Assembly: GCF_945859685.1 (NCBI RefSeq)
Contig: NC_079150.1
Coordinates: 3,594,831-3,658,830 of the forward strand
Source: Eupeodes corollae
Lineage: Eukaryota > Arthropoda > Insecta > Diptera > Syrphidae
DNA: 64,000 nt
Reading direction: 5' to 3'
Both the position numbers and the translations under genes were made by a program. The notes beneath the pieces were generated by a model. That model saw only the letters and a list, made by a program, of their open reading frames with translations. It did no database searches and was not told where the DNA came from. Shown piece by piece: positions 48,426 through 59,085 of the stretch; positions within the stretch are counted from its first letter, which is position 1; every line of letters starts with the position of its first letter.

Positions 48426-51400
48426 TTCCTCCCCCCGTGAATCGCTCTGGGATTCACCATCCAAGCTTATGACAGCTAGTCTTGAGGCTGGTCGACGAAT
48501 GCATGTATTGGCAGTCCGAACTTCCGCAAATCGTACTTGTCCGTCCTTGGCTGGGAACACATTTGTGACACGACCTTTACTCCACAGGCTGCGCGGCTGA
48601 TTTGGATCGCATACCAACACGAAGTCGTTGATCTGTAGCGGGCGTACCCTTTCGTTCCATTTTGGTCTTTTCAAGAGTTGAGGCAGATACTCGACAATCC
48701 ATCTTCTCCACAAGCGGTCTTTTAGGTTAAGAGCAATTTTCCACTGTTTCTTAAGGCAAACCTTTTCATCAGGCGGATATGGTGTCTGGGTAGAATTGAC
48801 ACACCCCAGAAGGAAATGGTTTGGAGTCAACGGTTCCTCATCTTCTGTGGAAAGTGATATGTCAGTGAGTGGGCGTGAATTAATCACATTTTCAGCTTCG
48901 ATCAGGACACTTCTGAGTGTTTCGACCCTTGGAGCTTCGTTAGAAAGAATCTTCATCATTAGGCGTTTGACGATACGAATTAATCTCTCCCAGCAGCCTC
49001 CGGAACTTGGGTTCAATGGGCAATTAAAAATCCATTCTATCCCTCTACTGGTGGCTTCACTTTCAATTCGATCCAGATCGAATAAATGTTGTTCTTTCTT
49101 CAACTCTTTTTGAGCCCCGATAAAGTTAGTCCCATTATCACTCCTGATTCTGACTGGTGTTCCTCTCCGATTAATAAAATTTCGAAGACATATGATGAAA
49201 GCGTCTGTGGATAAATTTTCGGCTAGCTCGAGGTGCGCAGCACGTACAGTGAGGCAAGTAAAGATGACTCCCCATCTCTTTTCTCTCCGGCGACCAATCG
49301 TAACGTTTAGAGGGCCAAAAAGATCAACGCCAGTGTAAGCAAATGGGCGGACGAAAGGAGTTACACGGTCGATCGGCAGTTGACCCATAATTGGCGTTTG
49401 AGGTTCGGCTCTATCGATTTTACACTGTTGGCATTTTCGTCTTACCAATTTCAGAAGCATCTTGGGGTGGGGGATCCAGAATTTTTGTCGGACTTCATTC
49501 AGGACAACAGCTGAATTTTGATGATGTAACTTCTCATGATAAAATTTCATGATGAGCATTGACAATGGATGCTTTGGTGGCAGTAAAATTGGACGTCTGG
49601 CTTGGAATGGCAGGTAGAGGGCCTCATCGAGTCGACCTTGAATTCTTAATATACCCCTTTCATCTAGATACGGATTTAGTGTGTAGATGGAACTTTTCTT
49701 GGTCAACGGCTTCGATGACGACAGCAATTTAATTTCTTCTTCATATTGCTCCTTCTGGACGATTTTACAGAGACTGTTTTCGGCGTTCTTGAGTTCGGCA
49801 ATTGTAAGAAAACAATTGGACGTCTTTTCAATGGGCACAACAAAGCGGAATTTTTGTGTGGCACGAATAACATATGCCATCGTTCTTTGAATTCTCTGGT
49901 AGGATGAAAAGAGTTTAAAATTTATTAGAAAATTACCATTCGGGGACTGAAGCAGCAGCAATGGCTTGATTTCTTCGACATCGTTGACTGTTGTAAGCGG
50001 TTCAACTATTTTGGCTGGCCATAATTCTTCGGGCTGCTTCAAAAATTCAGGACCAGTGATCCAAACACTGTTTGGAACGAATTTTGGCGAACCGTTTGCT
50101 CGAGTGGCTACATCTGCGCTGTTCTTTTCAGTTGGTGTCCATCGCCATTGGTGTGCCTCCGATGAAGTTAGTATTTCACTGATACGGTGAGCCACAAACG
50201 CTTTGAAATTTCGTTTGGTTGATCCAATCCAATATAGTAACGTTTTCGAGTCGGTCCAAAAAGTTATCTTAGAAATTTTGATGTCGTGATTCCGAATTAC
50301 AATTTTACTCAATCGTACTCCAAGTACTCCTGCTTGGAGTTCCAGCCGAGGGATGGACATAATTTTTTGAGGAGCACCGCGCGTTTTACCACAAACAAAG
50401 GTAACATCTATTCCATCGTCATGGATTATACGCAAGTATGCTGCGGCAGCGAATGCAACTTGACTTGCATCCACAAAAACGTGAAGTTCAGTAATTCTTG
50501 CTGCGGGTAGATGTGATGAATAACATCGGTGGACGTGGAAAGAATGAATGTTTTGGAATTCTGTCCACCATTTTTGCCATCGTTTGTTGGCCTCTGGAGG
50601 CAGCTCATCATCCCAGGCAATGTTAGTTTTCCAAGTGTCTCTGACCAGTATTTTTAAATATAGGAGGAACTCTGCTAACAGTCCATATGGATCATATATA
50701 GCCATGACTATACCAAGCAATTCACGTTTTGTTGGTGGGCGGCTGCCTTCTAGGACCTCTTTTGGTATGCGATGAAATTTTGTCTTAAATTCAAAAGTAT
50801 CCGAGGCAGTATTCCAAAACATCCCCAGTACTTTTTCCGACGTGGACTGGCGTTCCATATTAACAGTGCTTGTCATTTCTCTTGATTTGATGTTCATCTC
50901 GTTTTGAAGTTTTTTCGAGTTTGATGTAAAATTCCTGAGCTCAAAACTAGCTTCGTTGTTGATGCGGACTACGTCTTTACAAATTCTTATGGCTTCTTTT
51001 TCATCATTAAAGCTTGCAACGTAATCGTCAACGTAGTGCTTGTTGATAATGGCTGAAGCAGCCTCTGGATAGTCATGTTGAAAGTCTTGCGCATTCAGAT
51101 TCTTGACATATTCTGCGACACATGGCGAGCAAATCGCTCCAAAGATCATGGACACCATCACATAGTGATTTATAGGCTGTGTCTCATCCCCATCTCGCCA
51201 CAAGAATCTCTGTGCTTGTTGATCCTCAGGGCGTATTTGTATTTGCGAAAACATTTCGCGTATATCCGCAGCTACCCCTATTATACCTTCTCGAAATTTA
51301 AATAGTATATTTACTAGCGGTTTGGCTTGTTCGGGTCCTTTTAACAGTGCTGAATTAAGGCTTAAATTATTCACTGTGGCAGCGGCATCGAAAACAATCC

Positions 51401-53690
51401 TGATTTTATCTGGTTTGTGTGGGCTTTGAACAGCAAAGTGGGGTAAATACCACACCGGCTGAGATGAATTATTTATCTCGTCTGGCTGAAGTTTTCTTGC
51501 ATATCCCTTTTGGATATATTTGGTCATCTCGTCTTTATATTTTTGGGCGAAGTCGGGCTTATGTTTCATTTTGTTTTCGATTCCAGATAAACGTTGAATG
51601 GCCATTTGAAAACTGTTTGGGAGGGTCGGTTTCGGCTTCTTCCATAGAAGGCCGGTCTGAAAACGTTTATTAATTCGACAAGTTGTTGTTTCCATCGTCC
51701 GACGGGCTGTTTGGTTGTCTTCAGATTCAAGGATACAAGATGACGGATTGATTCCAAAATTGTCGGCGGCAAAATATTCTTGAACTAGGCAGTGCAATTC
51801 GTCCTGATGTCGAATCATTAGAACTGTTGGTGTTGACGTCACAATGTTGTTGGTTGGTCCACATGCGACCCAGCCAAGTTTCGTCTTCATAGCCACAGGT
51901 TTTTTATCTCCAGCTGAGACTACTGTAGAAGATGTACCGAGATGAATGTTGTCCAGTCCGATGAGAATAGATGGTCGGGCGTTTTTATAATTTCTTAATG
52001 GAAGAAACTCCAAATGTTTGTGCTCCGATTTGTTGAACGTCTGCATGGGCAAGTTGACATTGCGCACTGTGCGGCAGTTTGAAATGGTGTAGATATTTGG
52101 ATCATCTTCACCCCGAATCTCTAGGCTTATAATTTTTGACGGTTCTGTAGTGGTGTTTTGTCCATACCATTGTAGTTTTAATGGCTGCGATCTTCCTTTT
52201 AGTCCTAGTGTAGAAGCGACTGCTTCCTCCAGGATTGTCAAAGCAGATCCCTCATCGAACATAGCGAAAACTTCTGTTTTTCCATTTGGACCAAAAAGCG
52301 TTACAGGCAAGACTTTAAACAGAAGACTCGTGGAGCTTATAGTTCGGCAACTTAGCAATGGCTGGGCAGCGGCGCCAGCGAAGACGGAGTGGTTTCTTAA
52401 ATGTGAAGACTCATCGTGTAGACTTGTGTGATGATATTTTCGACACTCTTGTATTCCACACATTTTTCTCTTTCGGCAGTTTGCAGTACTATGACCTTTA
52501 CGCAGACAAGAAAAGCACAAATGCAAGGACTTTACCTTTTGCCACCGATCGTCTACACTTAAAGAACTGTAGGCACTGCAATTCGAAATGAAATGATTGT
52601 CTCCACACAAGTAACACTTGAACGTCAATGTTGGATATGATCCTTCTTGCCCTGTGGTACTGGCATTGTTGTTCACGTAAAGCATCCGACGGGGTTGAGT
52701 TTGTGGTTTCAATCTAGAATTGGAAGTTTGTGCAGGTGGGCTTGGCGGCGGTGGCATCAGACATACAACTCTGGCTAGTTGACATAGCCATTTTGAGAAG
52801 TCTTCGATTGTTGTATTTTTTGTCAGAGTTGTTGCATGTTTAACCCATTCGTATTGTTTATCTTCGGGCAGCTTCCCAACTAATTCTTCTAGAATTATTG
52901 AGTTTTGAAGGCTATGTTCACTCTTGGATGCTTTCAACAATGCAACGACATTGCGAACTTGTGTCGAGTAATCGAGAATTTGATCGGTTTTATTTTGTTT
53001 CATGGCTGGGAACTGTTGAATTTTCTGGAGTTGATTCCTTACGAGAATATCTGGCCTACCAAATCGAAACTTCAATTCCTCAATTATCTCTGGAACATTT
53101 TCTTTGTTGATAAGCATCGACGTTACTGCTTCTCGGGCTGGCCCGTTGAGGCATTTCTGCAATCTTTGCAAATTTTGACGATTGTTGTAATTGAAGTCAG
53201 CTGTTGAGTCTTCGTAGTTGGCGAGAAAAAGTGGCCACTCATCGGGCCGACCCGAGAACGTAGGCAAATCGTGTAGTTTCATTGTTGGAGGTGCGAAGTT
53301 GTTGCTCGTTGCTGGTTGATGGCTCCAGGACATTGGCGGTGAACACGGCAGCACGGTTAAGGCGGCAGACGTTGTGTTCTTGATTGCATTTACAGGGATT
53401 TCGCTGGCATCTGGTTGGAGCTCAATCGTATTTAGCAAGACATCGTTAGCATTTGGCGGAACGTTGACGGAATTGACCATGTTGGCGGTACTCATTTTGG
53501 CCTGTAGCCTTTCTATCTCTTCTTGGCTTTGTTTTGTCTCGCTTTTGAGTTCGGCTACCGATGCACTAAGTTTCTTGAGATTTTCCAAAATAATGTCCAG
53601 TTTCGATCCTTCCACCATTGTCTCGTTCGCTCTGTCCCCTTCCTCACTCAAATTTTCTTCCTCCTCCTCATGTCTCCTCGTTCGCGGCAT
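48420..53690 (-). CDS. BEL/Pao gag-pol polyprotein
   Basis: One 1756-codon frame. Gag occupies about residues 1-440, with a coiled-coil-like start and two zinc knuckles: CX2CX3HX4C at 359-371 and CX2CX4HX4C at 392-405. The aspartic protease has the DEGSA variant of the active site (479-483), typical of BEL/Pao peptidases. The reverse transcriptase has its first catalytic region near VAADIREMF (806-814) and YVDD at 886-889. RNase H starts near FVDAS (1072-1076). Integrase has an HHCC zinc site (His 1385/1389, Cys 1420/1423) and the catalytic triad Asp1455, Asp1518, Glu1568. No env follows. All key residues are present, so the copy may be functional. The ATG at 53690 is 188 bp inside the 5' LTR. 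The stop lies within the 3' LTR. Reverse-strand frames of 60-126 codons within it are shadows. Confidence 0.96.
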   Translation of the reverse strand: MPRTRRHEEEEENLSEEGDRANETMVEGSKLDIILENLKKLSASVAELKSETKQSQEEIERLQAKMSTANMVNSVNVPPNANDVLLNTIELQPDASEIPVNAIKNTTSAALTVLPCSPPMSWSHQPATSNNFAPPTMKLHDLPTFSGRPDEWPLFLANYEDSTADFNYNNRQNLQRLQKCLNGPAREAVTSMLINKENVPEIIEELKFRFGRPDILVRNQLQKIQQFPAMKQNKTDQILDYSTQVRNVVALLKASKSEHSLQNSIILEELVGKLPEDKQYEWVKHATTLTKNTTIEDFSKWLCQLARVVCLMPPPPSPPAQTSNSRLKPQTQPRRMLYVNNNASTTGQEGSYPTLTFKCYLCGDNHFISNCSAYSSLSVDDRWQKVKSLHLCFSCLRKGHSTANCRKRKMCGIQECRKYHHTSLHDESSHLRNHSVFAGAAAQPLLSCRTISSTSLLFKVLPVTLFGPNGKTEVFAMFDEGSALTILEEAVASTLGLKGRSQPLKLQWYGQNTTTEPSKIISLEIRGEDDPNIYTISNCRTVRNVNLPMQTFNKSEHKHLEFLPLRNYKNARPSILIGLDNIHLGTSSTVVSAGDKKPVAMKTKLGWVACGPTNNIVTSTPTVLMIRHQDELHCLVQEYFAADNFGINPSSCILESEDNQTARRTMETTTCRINKRFQTGLLWKKPKPTLPNSFQMAIQRLSGIENKMKHKPDFAQKYKDEMTKYIQKGYARKLQPDEINNSSQPVWYLPHFAVQSPHKPDKIRIVFDAAATVNNLSLNSALLKGPEQAKPLVNILFKFREGIIGVAADIREMFSQIQIRPEDQQAQRFLWRDGDETQPINHYVMVSMIFGAICSPCVAEYVKNLNAQDFQHDYPEAASAIINKHYVDDYVASFNDEKEAIRICKDVVRINNEASFELRNFTSNSKKLQNEMNIKSREMTSTVNMERQSTSEKVLGMFWNTASDTFEFKTKFHRIPKEVLEGSRPPTKRELLGIVMAIYDPYGLLAEFLLYLKILVRDTWKTNIAWDDELPPEANKRWQKWWTEFQNIHSFHVHRCYSSHLPAARITELHVFVDASQVAFAAAAYLRIIHDDGIDVTFVCGKTRGAPQKIMSIPRLELQAGVLGVRLSKIVIRNHDIKISKITFWTDSKTLLYWIGSTKRNFKAFVAHRISEILTSSEAHQWRWTPTEKNSADVATRANGSPKFVPNSVWITGPEFLKQPEELWPAKIVEPLTTVNDVEEIKPLLLLQSPNGNFLINFKLFSSYQRIQRTMAYVIRATQKFRFVVPIEKTSNCFLTIAELKNAENSLCKIVQKEQYEEEIKLLSSSKPLTKKSSIYTLNPYLDERGILRIQGRLDEALYLPFQARRPILLPPKHPLSMLIMKFYHEKLHHQNSAVVLNEVRQKFWIPHPKMLLKLVRRKCQQCKIDRAEPQTPIMGQLPIDRVTPFVRPFAYTGVDLFGPLNVTIGRRREKRWGVIFTCLTVRAAHLELAENLSTDAFIICLRNFINRRGTPVRIRSDNGTNFIGAQKELKKEQHLFDLDRIESEATSRGIEWIFNCPLNPSSGGCWERLIRIVKRLMMKILSNEAPRVETLRSVLIEAENVINSRPLTDISLSTEDEEPLTPNHFLLGCVNSTQTPYPPDEKVCLKKQWKIALNLKDRLWRRWIVEYLPQLLKRPKWNERVRPLQINDFVLVCDPNQPRSLWSKGRVTNVFPAKDGQVRFAEVRTANTCIRRPASRLAVISLDGESQSDSRGEEC
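48426..48437 (-). other. Polypurine tract
   Basis: On the minus strand CGGGGGGAGGAA directly precedes the 3' LTR, the expected plus-strand primer. It is also coding sequence for the last residues of the polyprotein. Confidence 0.85.
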
Positions 53691-53878
53691 GTTTGATACT
53701 TACAGACAGAATTGTAAGCTGGGCTGTGATTGGTCACTTAAGCTTATTTTTTAACTATTCAAATAGAACGCGAATTCTGATTGGTTCGCGCCTTGTGATA
53801 ACTTTGGCGGCGCGATAAACTTTTTTGTATTATATAATATGTGTATATAGAGACGAAAGATTTTTATTTAGAAAAACA

Positions 53879-54141
53879 TGTAAGTGGCGGCGGCGGATTT
53901 TAAAATGAAATATAAATACACATCATTTTATGTAAAGAAAATATTTATTCTTAGGTATAGTTAAATTTATTATGAAAATAAAGAATTTAATGCAAAGTTA
54001 AATTTAATGGTTAAGCGAAGTTTTCTAAATGTTTGTTCTCCTCGTCTCTATATCACGGCTTCACATTACATACTGCCCCATATCCTTTGAATGCAAGTAA
54101 AGTTCTCTCTCCACCTAGCATAGCATCGTCTCACTCTAACA
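53879..54141 (-). repeat. 5' LTR of BEL/Pao element
   Basis: 263 bp, reading TGTTAGAGTG...CACTTACA on the minus strand, ending in a GCC-repeat stretch. It should carry the promoter. It is identical to the 3' LTR as far as I can compare. Confidence 0.95.
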
Positions 54142-54146
54142 AGAGC

Positions 54147-54749
54147 TTAATTTAAGTCAGTGCGACCGAACGCGTGAACGCGAAAAACTTCAAATAATCA
54201 GCTTCAATGATGAAAACCAAACTGTATCTAAAACTTGAAACCCAAATTGGCTATTTTTCTGCATCTGCATAATGCAGAAAAATGGTTCTCACAAAAAAAC
54301 ACTCAAATGAAGAAATAAATTCTCGGTGAAGCCATGTTGGTATGCCTACAAGCTAAAGCATGTTAAAGGAAAGGACGTCCACAATAGTGAAGCGTGACAA
54401 GAATATAAATTTTAAGCTGTAAAAAAAAAAATAAAGAATACGTATGTCAATTTTGTTGTAGTGCTGTATTTATATAAATTTAACAATCCCAGAGCGAGTT
54501 CTTTTCAAAACTTAAGTAAAGATGATTATTTTGAACGAACCCATTAAAATGCTAAAAATTTAAACAGCATCATGTCATAAGTTTTCAACTAAATCCCTCA
54601 ACTATCCATATAAACCATACATACATGTCAAAAACCTATAAAGTTCACCTAACTTGCAATTTAGCTTCCGCTTTGGCCAATATTTATGTATGTTAACATC
54701 TTTTAGGACCCTTGCCACAGCACGAGTGCGAAAAAATATTTTCCCCATA
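54147..54749. other. No gene seen
   Basis: Intergenic sequence between the BEL/Pao insertion and the LINE fossil. Confidence 0.4.
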
Positions 54750-54755
54750 GAATCA

Positions 54756-55430
54756 CTAACAGCGTTGAATTGGCGGCGAACTGCCTAGCAAAAAAATTAG
54801 CTTTCTCGAGAGAGCTAGCAAATGAAGTATCGTTGACAAAAAACTAAGGAATAGGAAGAATTCCTCATGTTTCCTACGAATGATCAAACATTTTGACTGC
54901 CTTTGTGACCTTTCAGTATAGTGACCAGTTAAGTAATTATTCAGACAGTCCCAGTTGGCTTTCTCGTATTGCCAAACTGTTCTTTTAGGCAACTTTTTCG
55001 AAACCAAATAGTTCGATCGTTAGTTGCCTAAACATCGCGCACATAAGCAACTCCAAAAGTAATCATCGAAATAAAGAGGAAAAAACAATTCTTTAGAAGC
55101 AATCAAAAAAAACAATAGTAAATGATTTGCTTATTTACGGAAAATTTTAACCATAAAATGAAATACGAATTGGTGCAGAGGCCATATTGTGTCAAAAACT
55201 GATAATCAACATTATTCCTAATGTATATGGCGAGGCCAGGTGGGAAAAGAATAATGTCACCAAGCAATTTATCTCTCCGTTTTCTATAAATGTTGACGTC
55301 GTAATTAGGAATTATTATTTTGCTCAGTAGTACACGGCTAAAACTCCAAGTACTCCTACTTGGAATCGCTACTTTAACTTTTAGCAATTTGCTATCTCCG
55401 TACGACATATGTAAAAATATTTTCATAAAA
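54756..55430 (-). pseudogene. Jockey-like LINE fossil: endonuclease and linker
   Basis: From 55430 down, the minus strand reads a decayed APE endonuclease: IPNYDVNIYRKRRDK, then FPPGLAIYIRNNVDYQFL (the usual GGGVAIYVR box altered). Further down, about 54990-54930, RTVWQYEKANWDCLNNYL matches the conserved linker between endonuclease and RT in jockey-type elements. The RT itself is not found below 54750. Order and strand agree with a single partial copy. Confidence 0.65.
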
Positions 55431-56460
55431 GCAGTGAACGGAATGGTGCAGTCAACAGTTGGGAATTCAAATTAATAGTTCTTAATCGATCACAAAAACA
55501 AAAGTAATAAAACCGATTTCGAGATACGCCTGATTTCTGCAATTGAATTTATATTTTCAGAAGAATCTTCACCGAATTGTCCGTTTTGTATCATACCCAT
55601 GTTGTAGTGGTTTGATTTTCTACAAATAGAATAACAAACTAATTATATTTTCGCGAAAGCAGAAAACAACAAATATTCAGGTGTTCGCATCAAACCATAA
55701 TCAGCTGACTTTCAAACTGGATAGCTGAGTATCCAAAAAATGTAGGCGATCCCAACAACACAAACCTACCCACATGACTTTGGTTTTATCCCCCGACCGC
55801 GTCCATTGATTTAGCTACTTATTTTCGATTTTCTTTTCGACGCACATCGCCAACCATTGAACACCTCTAATTTTCGATTTGACACTTTGGCAAATGTGCA
55901 CACGTGTGTATGGTTACAAAAGTCACCCAAGTTGACCATTTACAGTTGTTTTATATATGTTTCCACACTTTGTGGGTCGCAAAAGTATATAGCGCTGCCA
56001 CGAATGCTGTGTCATACTAAAAAGGTGTAAAAATCGTTTTAAAAAAAACATCGAGATATAAGATTGTTAAATTAAAAGCATTAATTAATTGATGACATAA
56101 TATTTACAAGCTTATTTTAATAATTTTAATAAAATCGCAAGTTTTAACAAGACGGCTAATTATTTTTTTTCTATATCGTATCTATTTCTTGGGAGTAGTT
56201 GTTGAAATTTTGAGCTAATTAATAAAATTGTCAAAAAAATTGAGGTAAAATCTGAACAGTGGAAGTGTCGAGTTAAAACGACGACGTCAAGCAATTCAAC
56301 AAAAAGGCAAATATATAAAAAAAAGATTTGTAAATGAACACGGGTTAACCTAAGCTAGCTACACAACAGTAAATTCGGGAGGACATTCCAAAAAAAACTG
56401 TATTTTTGTAAATAAAATTTATAAATTATTATAACATTCTGTAGCTACTTAAATAGCCGC
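55431..56460. other. No gene seen
   Basis: AT-rich, with possible promoter sequence for the candidate transcript below; nothing definite. Confidence 0.35.
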
Positions 56461-56776
56461 AGCGCGTGTGTATGATTTCTGTTTGAGAATTCCTGAATTT
56501 CAGTTGACTTCAACAATAAAGTCTTCTCTCGGTCCTCACAGACAATCACGAAAACGACAGAGAAGTGTGTGGATTTTTGTGAATCTATAAGGAAAATTAC
56601 TTTGTTAAAGCAATTGTTTATTATTATTTTTTATTTGATAACCAAAAGTTTTGCAACTCAAAGAGTAATACAATTCCTAATCTCTCTTCCTCTCGTTTTT
56701 ATTTCTAAAAAAAGAACTTCGACGATTTTGAGTTGAGTTTTCGGTGGAAGTGCAAATTGGAAATAAACATTATTTG
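56461..56776 (+). other. Candidate first 5' UTR exon of a downstream gene
   Basis: A less AT-rich, stop-rich stretch ends at TTTG|GTGAGT (donor at 56777). Its composition, with CGAAAACGACAGAGAAG and similar words, is like fly 5' UTRs. The start is not defined. Tentative. Confidence 0.3.
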
Positions 56777-58797
56777 GTGAGTTTTTTTTTAAGTTAAATA
56801 GCTAAATAGAAGTTCACAAATAATTATATTGCCCGTTTTTGTGTGCTCAAGTTAGGTAAGCGGTCAATGAAGGGGAAGTTTCGGTTCTTGTTTCATAAAA
56901 ATTGTAAGAATGTGACTCCGGGCGGTCTGGTGTGTGCTTTCGTTTTTCTCTTGGTATTTTTTTGTTTCTTTTTTATCTAAAAGTGAAGCTGACATGGCAT
57001 TCCAAAAAACGTGTTTTTTGCGTTTTTGATATAAAGTTTTGCCACAGCCACACATGTTAAATTATTTTATTGATGATGTCTGGGTGGTTACTGGCCCTGG
57101 TTATTACCTGTATATCTGGCAATTGAGAATTTCAATCTATCTATTAAATGTGAAAACTAAAACTTGGTTAGGTGGTTTGCGAAATTGTTTTTATTATTAT
57201 TTTATTAACATGAAGCTTGTGACGTTTAAATATTCTATCAAAAAAAAAAAATTAAAAAGGAAGGGAATCGTCAATTATGAGGAATTAAGGATGATACAAA
57301 TTTTCATAATCGAAATTCAAGCATGTCGAGGCAACAATACATAAATCATTGTGTCAATAGAATAGCAAATTTTTAAGATCTGTGGTATTTGGTTAGGACT
57401 CGCCAACGGTTTGCAATTTCGTTCAAGCTGTGAAACGTGAATGTTTTCGCAGCATTGAATATGTGGCATATGGAACAGAAAAAAATGTTCAGTCCTTCCA
57501 GTCAAGAATAATATTAGTAGAATTAGGATTGCTTAATAAATTTCGATGACCACCTGACAATTGGCAAATATAAATATACAGAAACATACGTGGCTTTTCT
57601 TTCGTTTAAAAAAAAAAAAAAAAGCAATTTTAAAATGTCAATAATAAAATTCATTAATGTATGTCTATGTTATCGTATTTACGTTTTTAAATTAAAAGAA
57701 AAATGAAGTAGCTACCTAACCCTATTTTAGATTTTAGTTCAGTGCTCTTAAGCTTTTCATAAAGAGGACCATGCCTAAGAAATATTCATAAATATTGATA
57801 CCCTATATTCAAAAAGAAAGAAAGCCAGCCCTTGACTTCTATATTAAAATGTCGAACTGTATTAGTTGTGCTTGCAGATTGGTTTATATTATCAAGCTGA
57901 ACAATTCATATTGGGTACTTGTTATGTTTTAAAATATTATCATTGTTAAATGCGACTTAACAAGAATAAGATTGCCTTATATTCTAGTTACAAAAATAAG
58001 TAGATGTCATTCTCTTTACATTGCTTTCCTCAAATACCGGATCAAATCTTTTACTGAAATTTGTGTTATTTTTTCTGCATTTGACCAGCCTTTGATTAGA
58101 TTAGAACTAGTTTGTTTAGCTTAAGGTATCTTTTTTGCGATCACAATGTATAATTTTTCTAATTTAATGATTTGTTTTAAGACGAAAACACAATTTTCCC
58201 AAAATGTATAATACTGAATATTTGTACTCCATTAAGTCCTCTATAAAGTAAAATATTTAAAGGTTTTGATAGTTGGATAGGTAAATAAGTATGTATATGT
58301 AGATTCTTAAGGCTTAAGTTTGTAAACTGAATGTATTTGATAATCTTATAATAAGATCGTTAGGTAAAATTTTGTTTTAAATTTTAAATATAAAAAAAAT
58401 ATGCTATGTTCAGTGTTAAACAAAACGCGTATTTCCAAATCTACTAAAATATAGAATCAAACCCTTCATTCTGTAACTTTTGTAAACCATCAAGCATACT
58501 TACTTCGGCAGTATATATATTTACATTGTCATTGGAATATCCTTTCTATGAAATACGTACTTCAAACTTATCTTTTTAAAAATAAATTTTCAATTAGTAT
58601 CCATATACGTTTTTTTAATTAGAAATGGCATTACCCCTTTTTTAGATTTAATTGTAAAGCAAGAAACTAGTAACACGCAATCCGAGAATTTTGAGTACAA
58701 TCGAGGAGCAATATATATTTAATAAGGTGAATTAAAATCATACCTTAAAAAAGCACTAGAAGTTTAAATTTAATTGTATTTTATTTTATTTTTTAAG

Positions 58798-59085
58798 GAA
58801 GCAATAAGAAGAAAACTTGCTTATTACAACCAGCAGCTTAAAAGATTTTAACAAAACTTTTACATTGAAAACAATCTAACGTCAAAAAATAAAGAGAAAA
58901 AGACAAACAACAAAAAAAAAAAACAGGCAACAAATAATTCGAACATTTTTAGAGGTAAAAGTTGGTCGAATTCAACAATCTGTATCAGAAGCAGCAACAA
59001 CAACAAATTGCTGCGCAAGAGGGTCTAATCGGTTATATAGCATCTGAAAGAGGAGTATTTTTAACCCCAATTTATTATATAGCCG
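58798..59085 (+). other. Candidate non-coding exon
   Basis: Bounded by a polypyrimidine acceptor (TTTTATTTTTTAAG|G) and a consensus donor (CCG|GTAAGT). The 288 nt contain no ATG at all, with A-rich and CAG/CAA-type runs, as in fly 5' UTR exons. The coding part would lie beyond 64000. Confidence 0.35.

Larger units (their letters stand above)
48163..54141 (-). mobile_element. Complete BEL/Pao LTR retrotransposon
   Basis: A 5979-bp element: two 263-bp LTRs, one gag-pol frame and no env. The 5-bp duplication AGAGC is at 48158-48162 and 54142-54146. The ends are TG...CA. The LTRs look identical by eye and the frame is unbroken, so insertion was recent. It lies about 0.9 kb upstream of the Zyx coding start, in the same orientation. 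I could not identify a primer binding site with a TGG start next to the 5' LTR. Confidence 0.95.

Noticed and set aside
48796..53818. Many plus-strand reading frames of 64-126 codons
   Set aside because: They are antisense shadows of the BEL/Pao gag-pol frame.
54147..54420. Possible solo second LTR or env frame beside the BEL/Pao element
   Set aside because: The target duplication ends the element at 54146 and there is no further LTR-like or env-like sequence.
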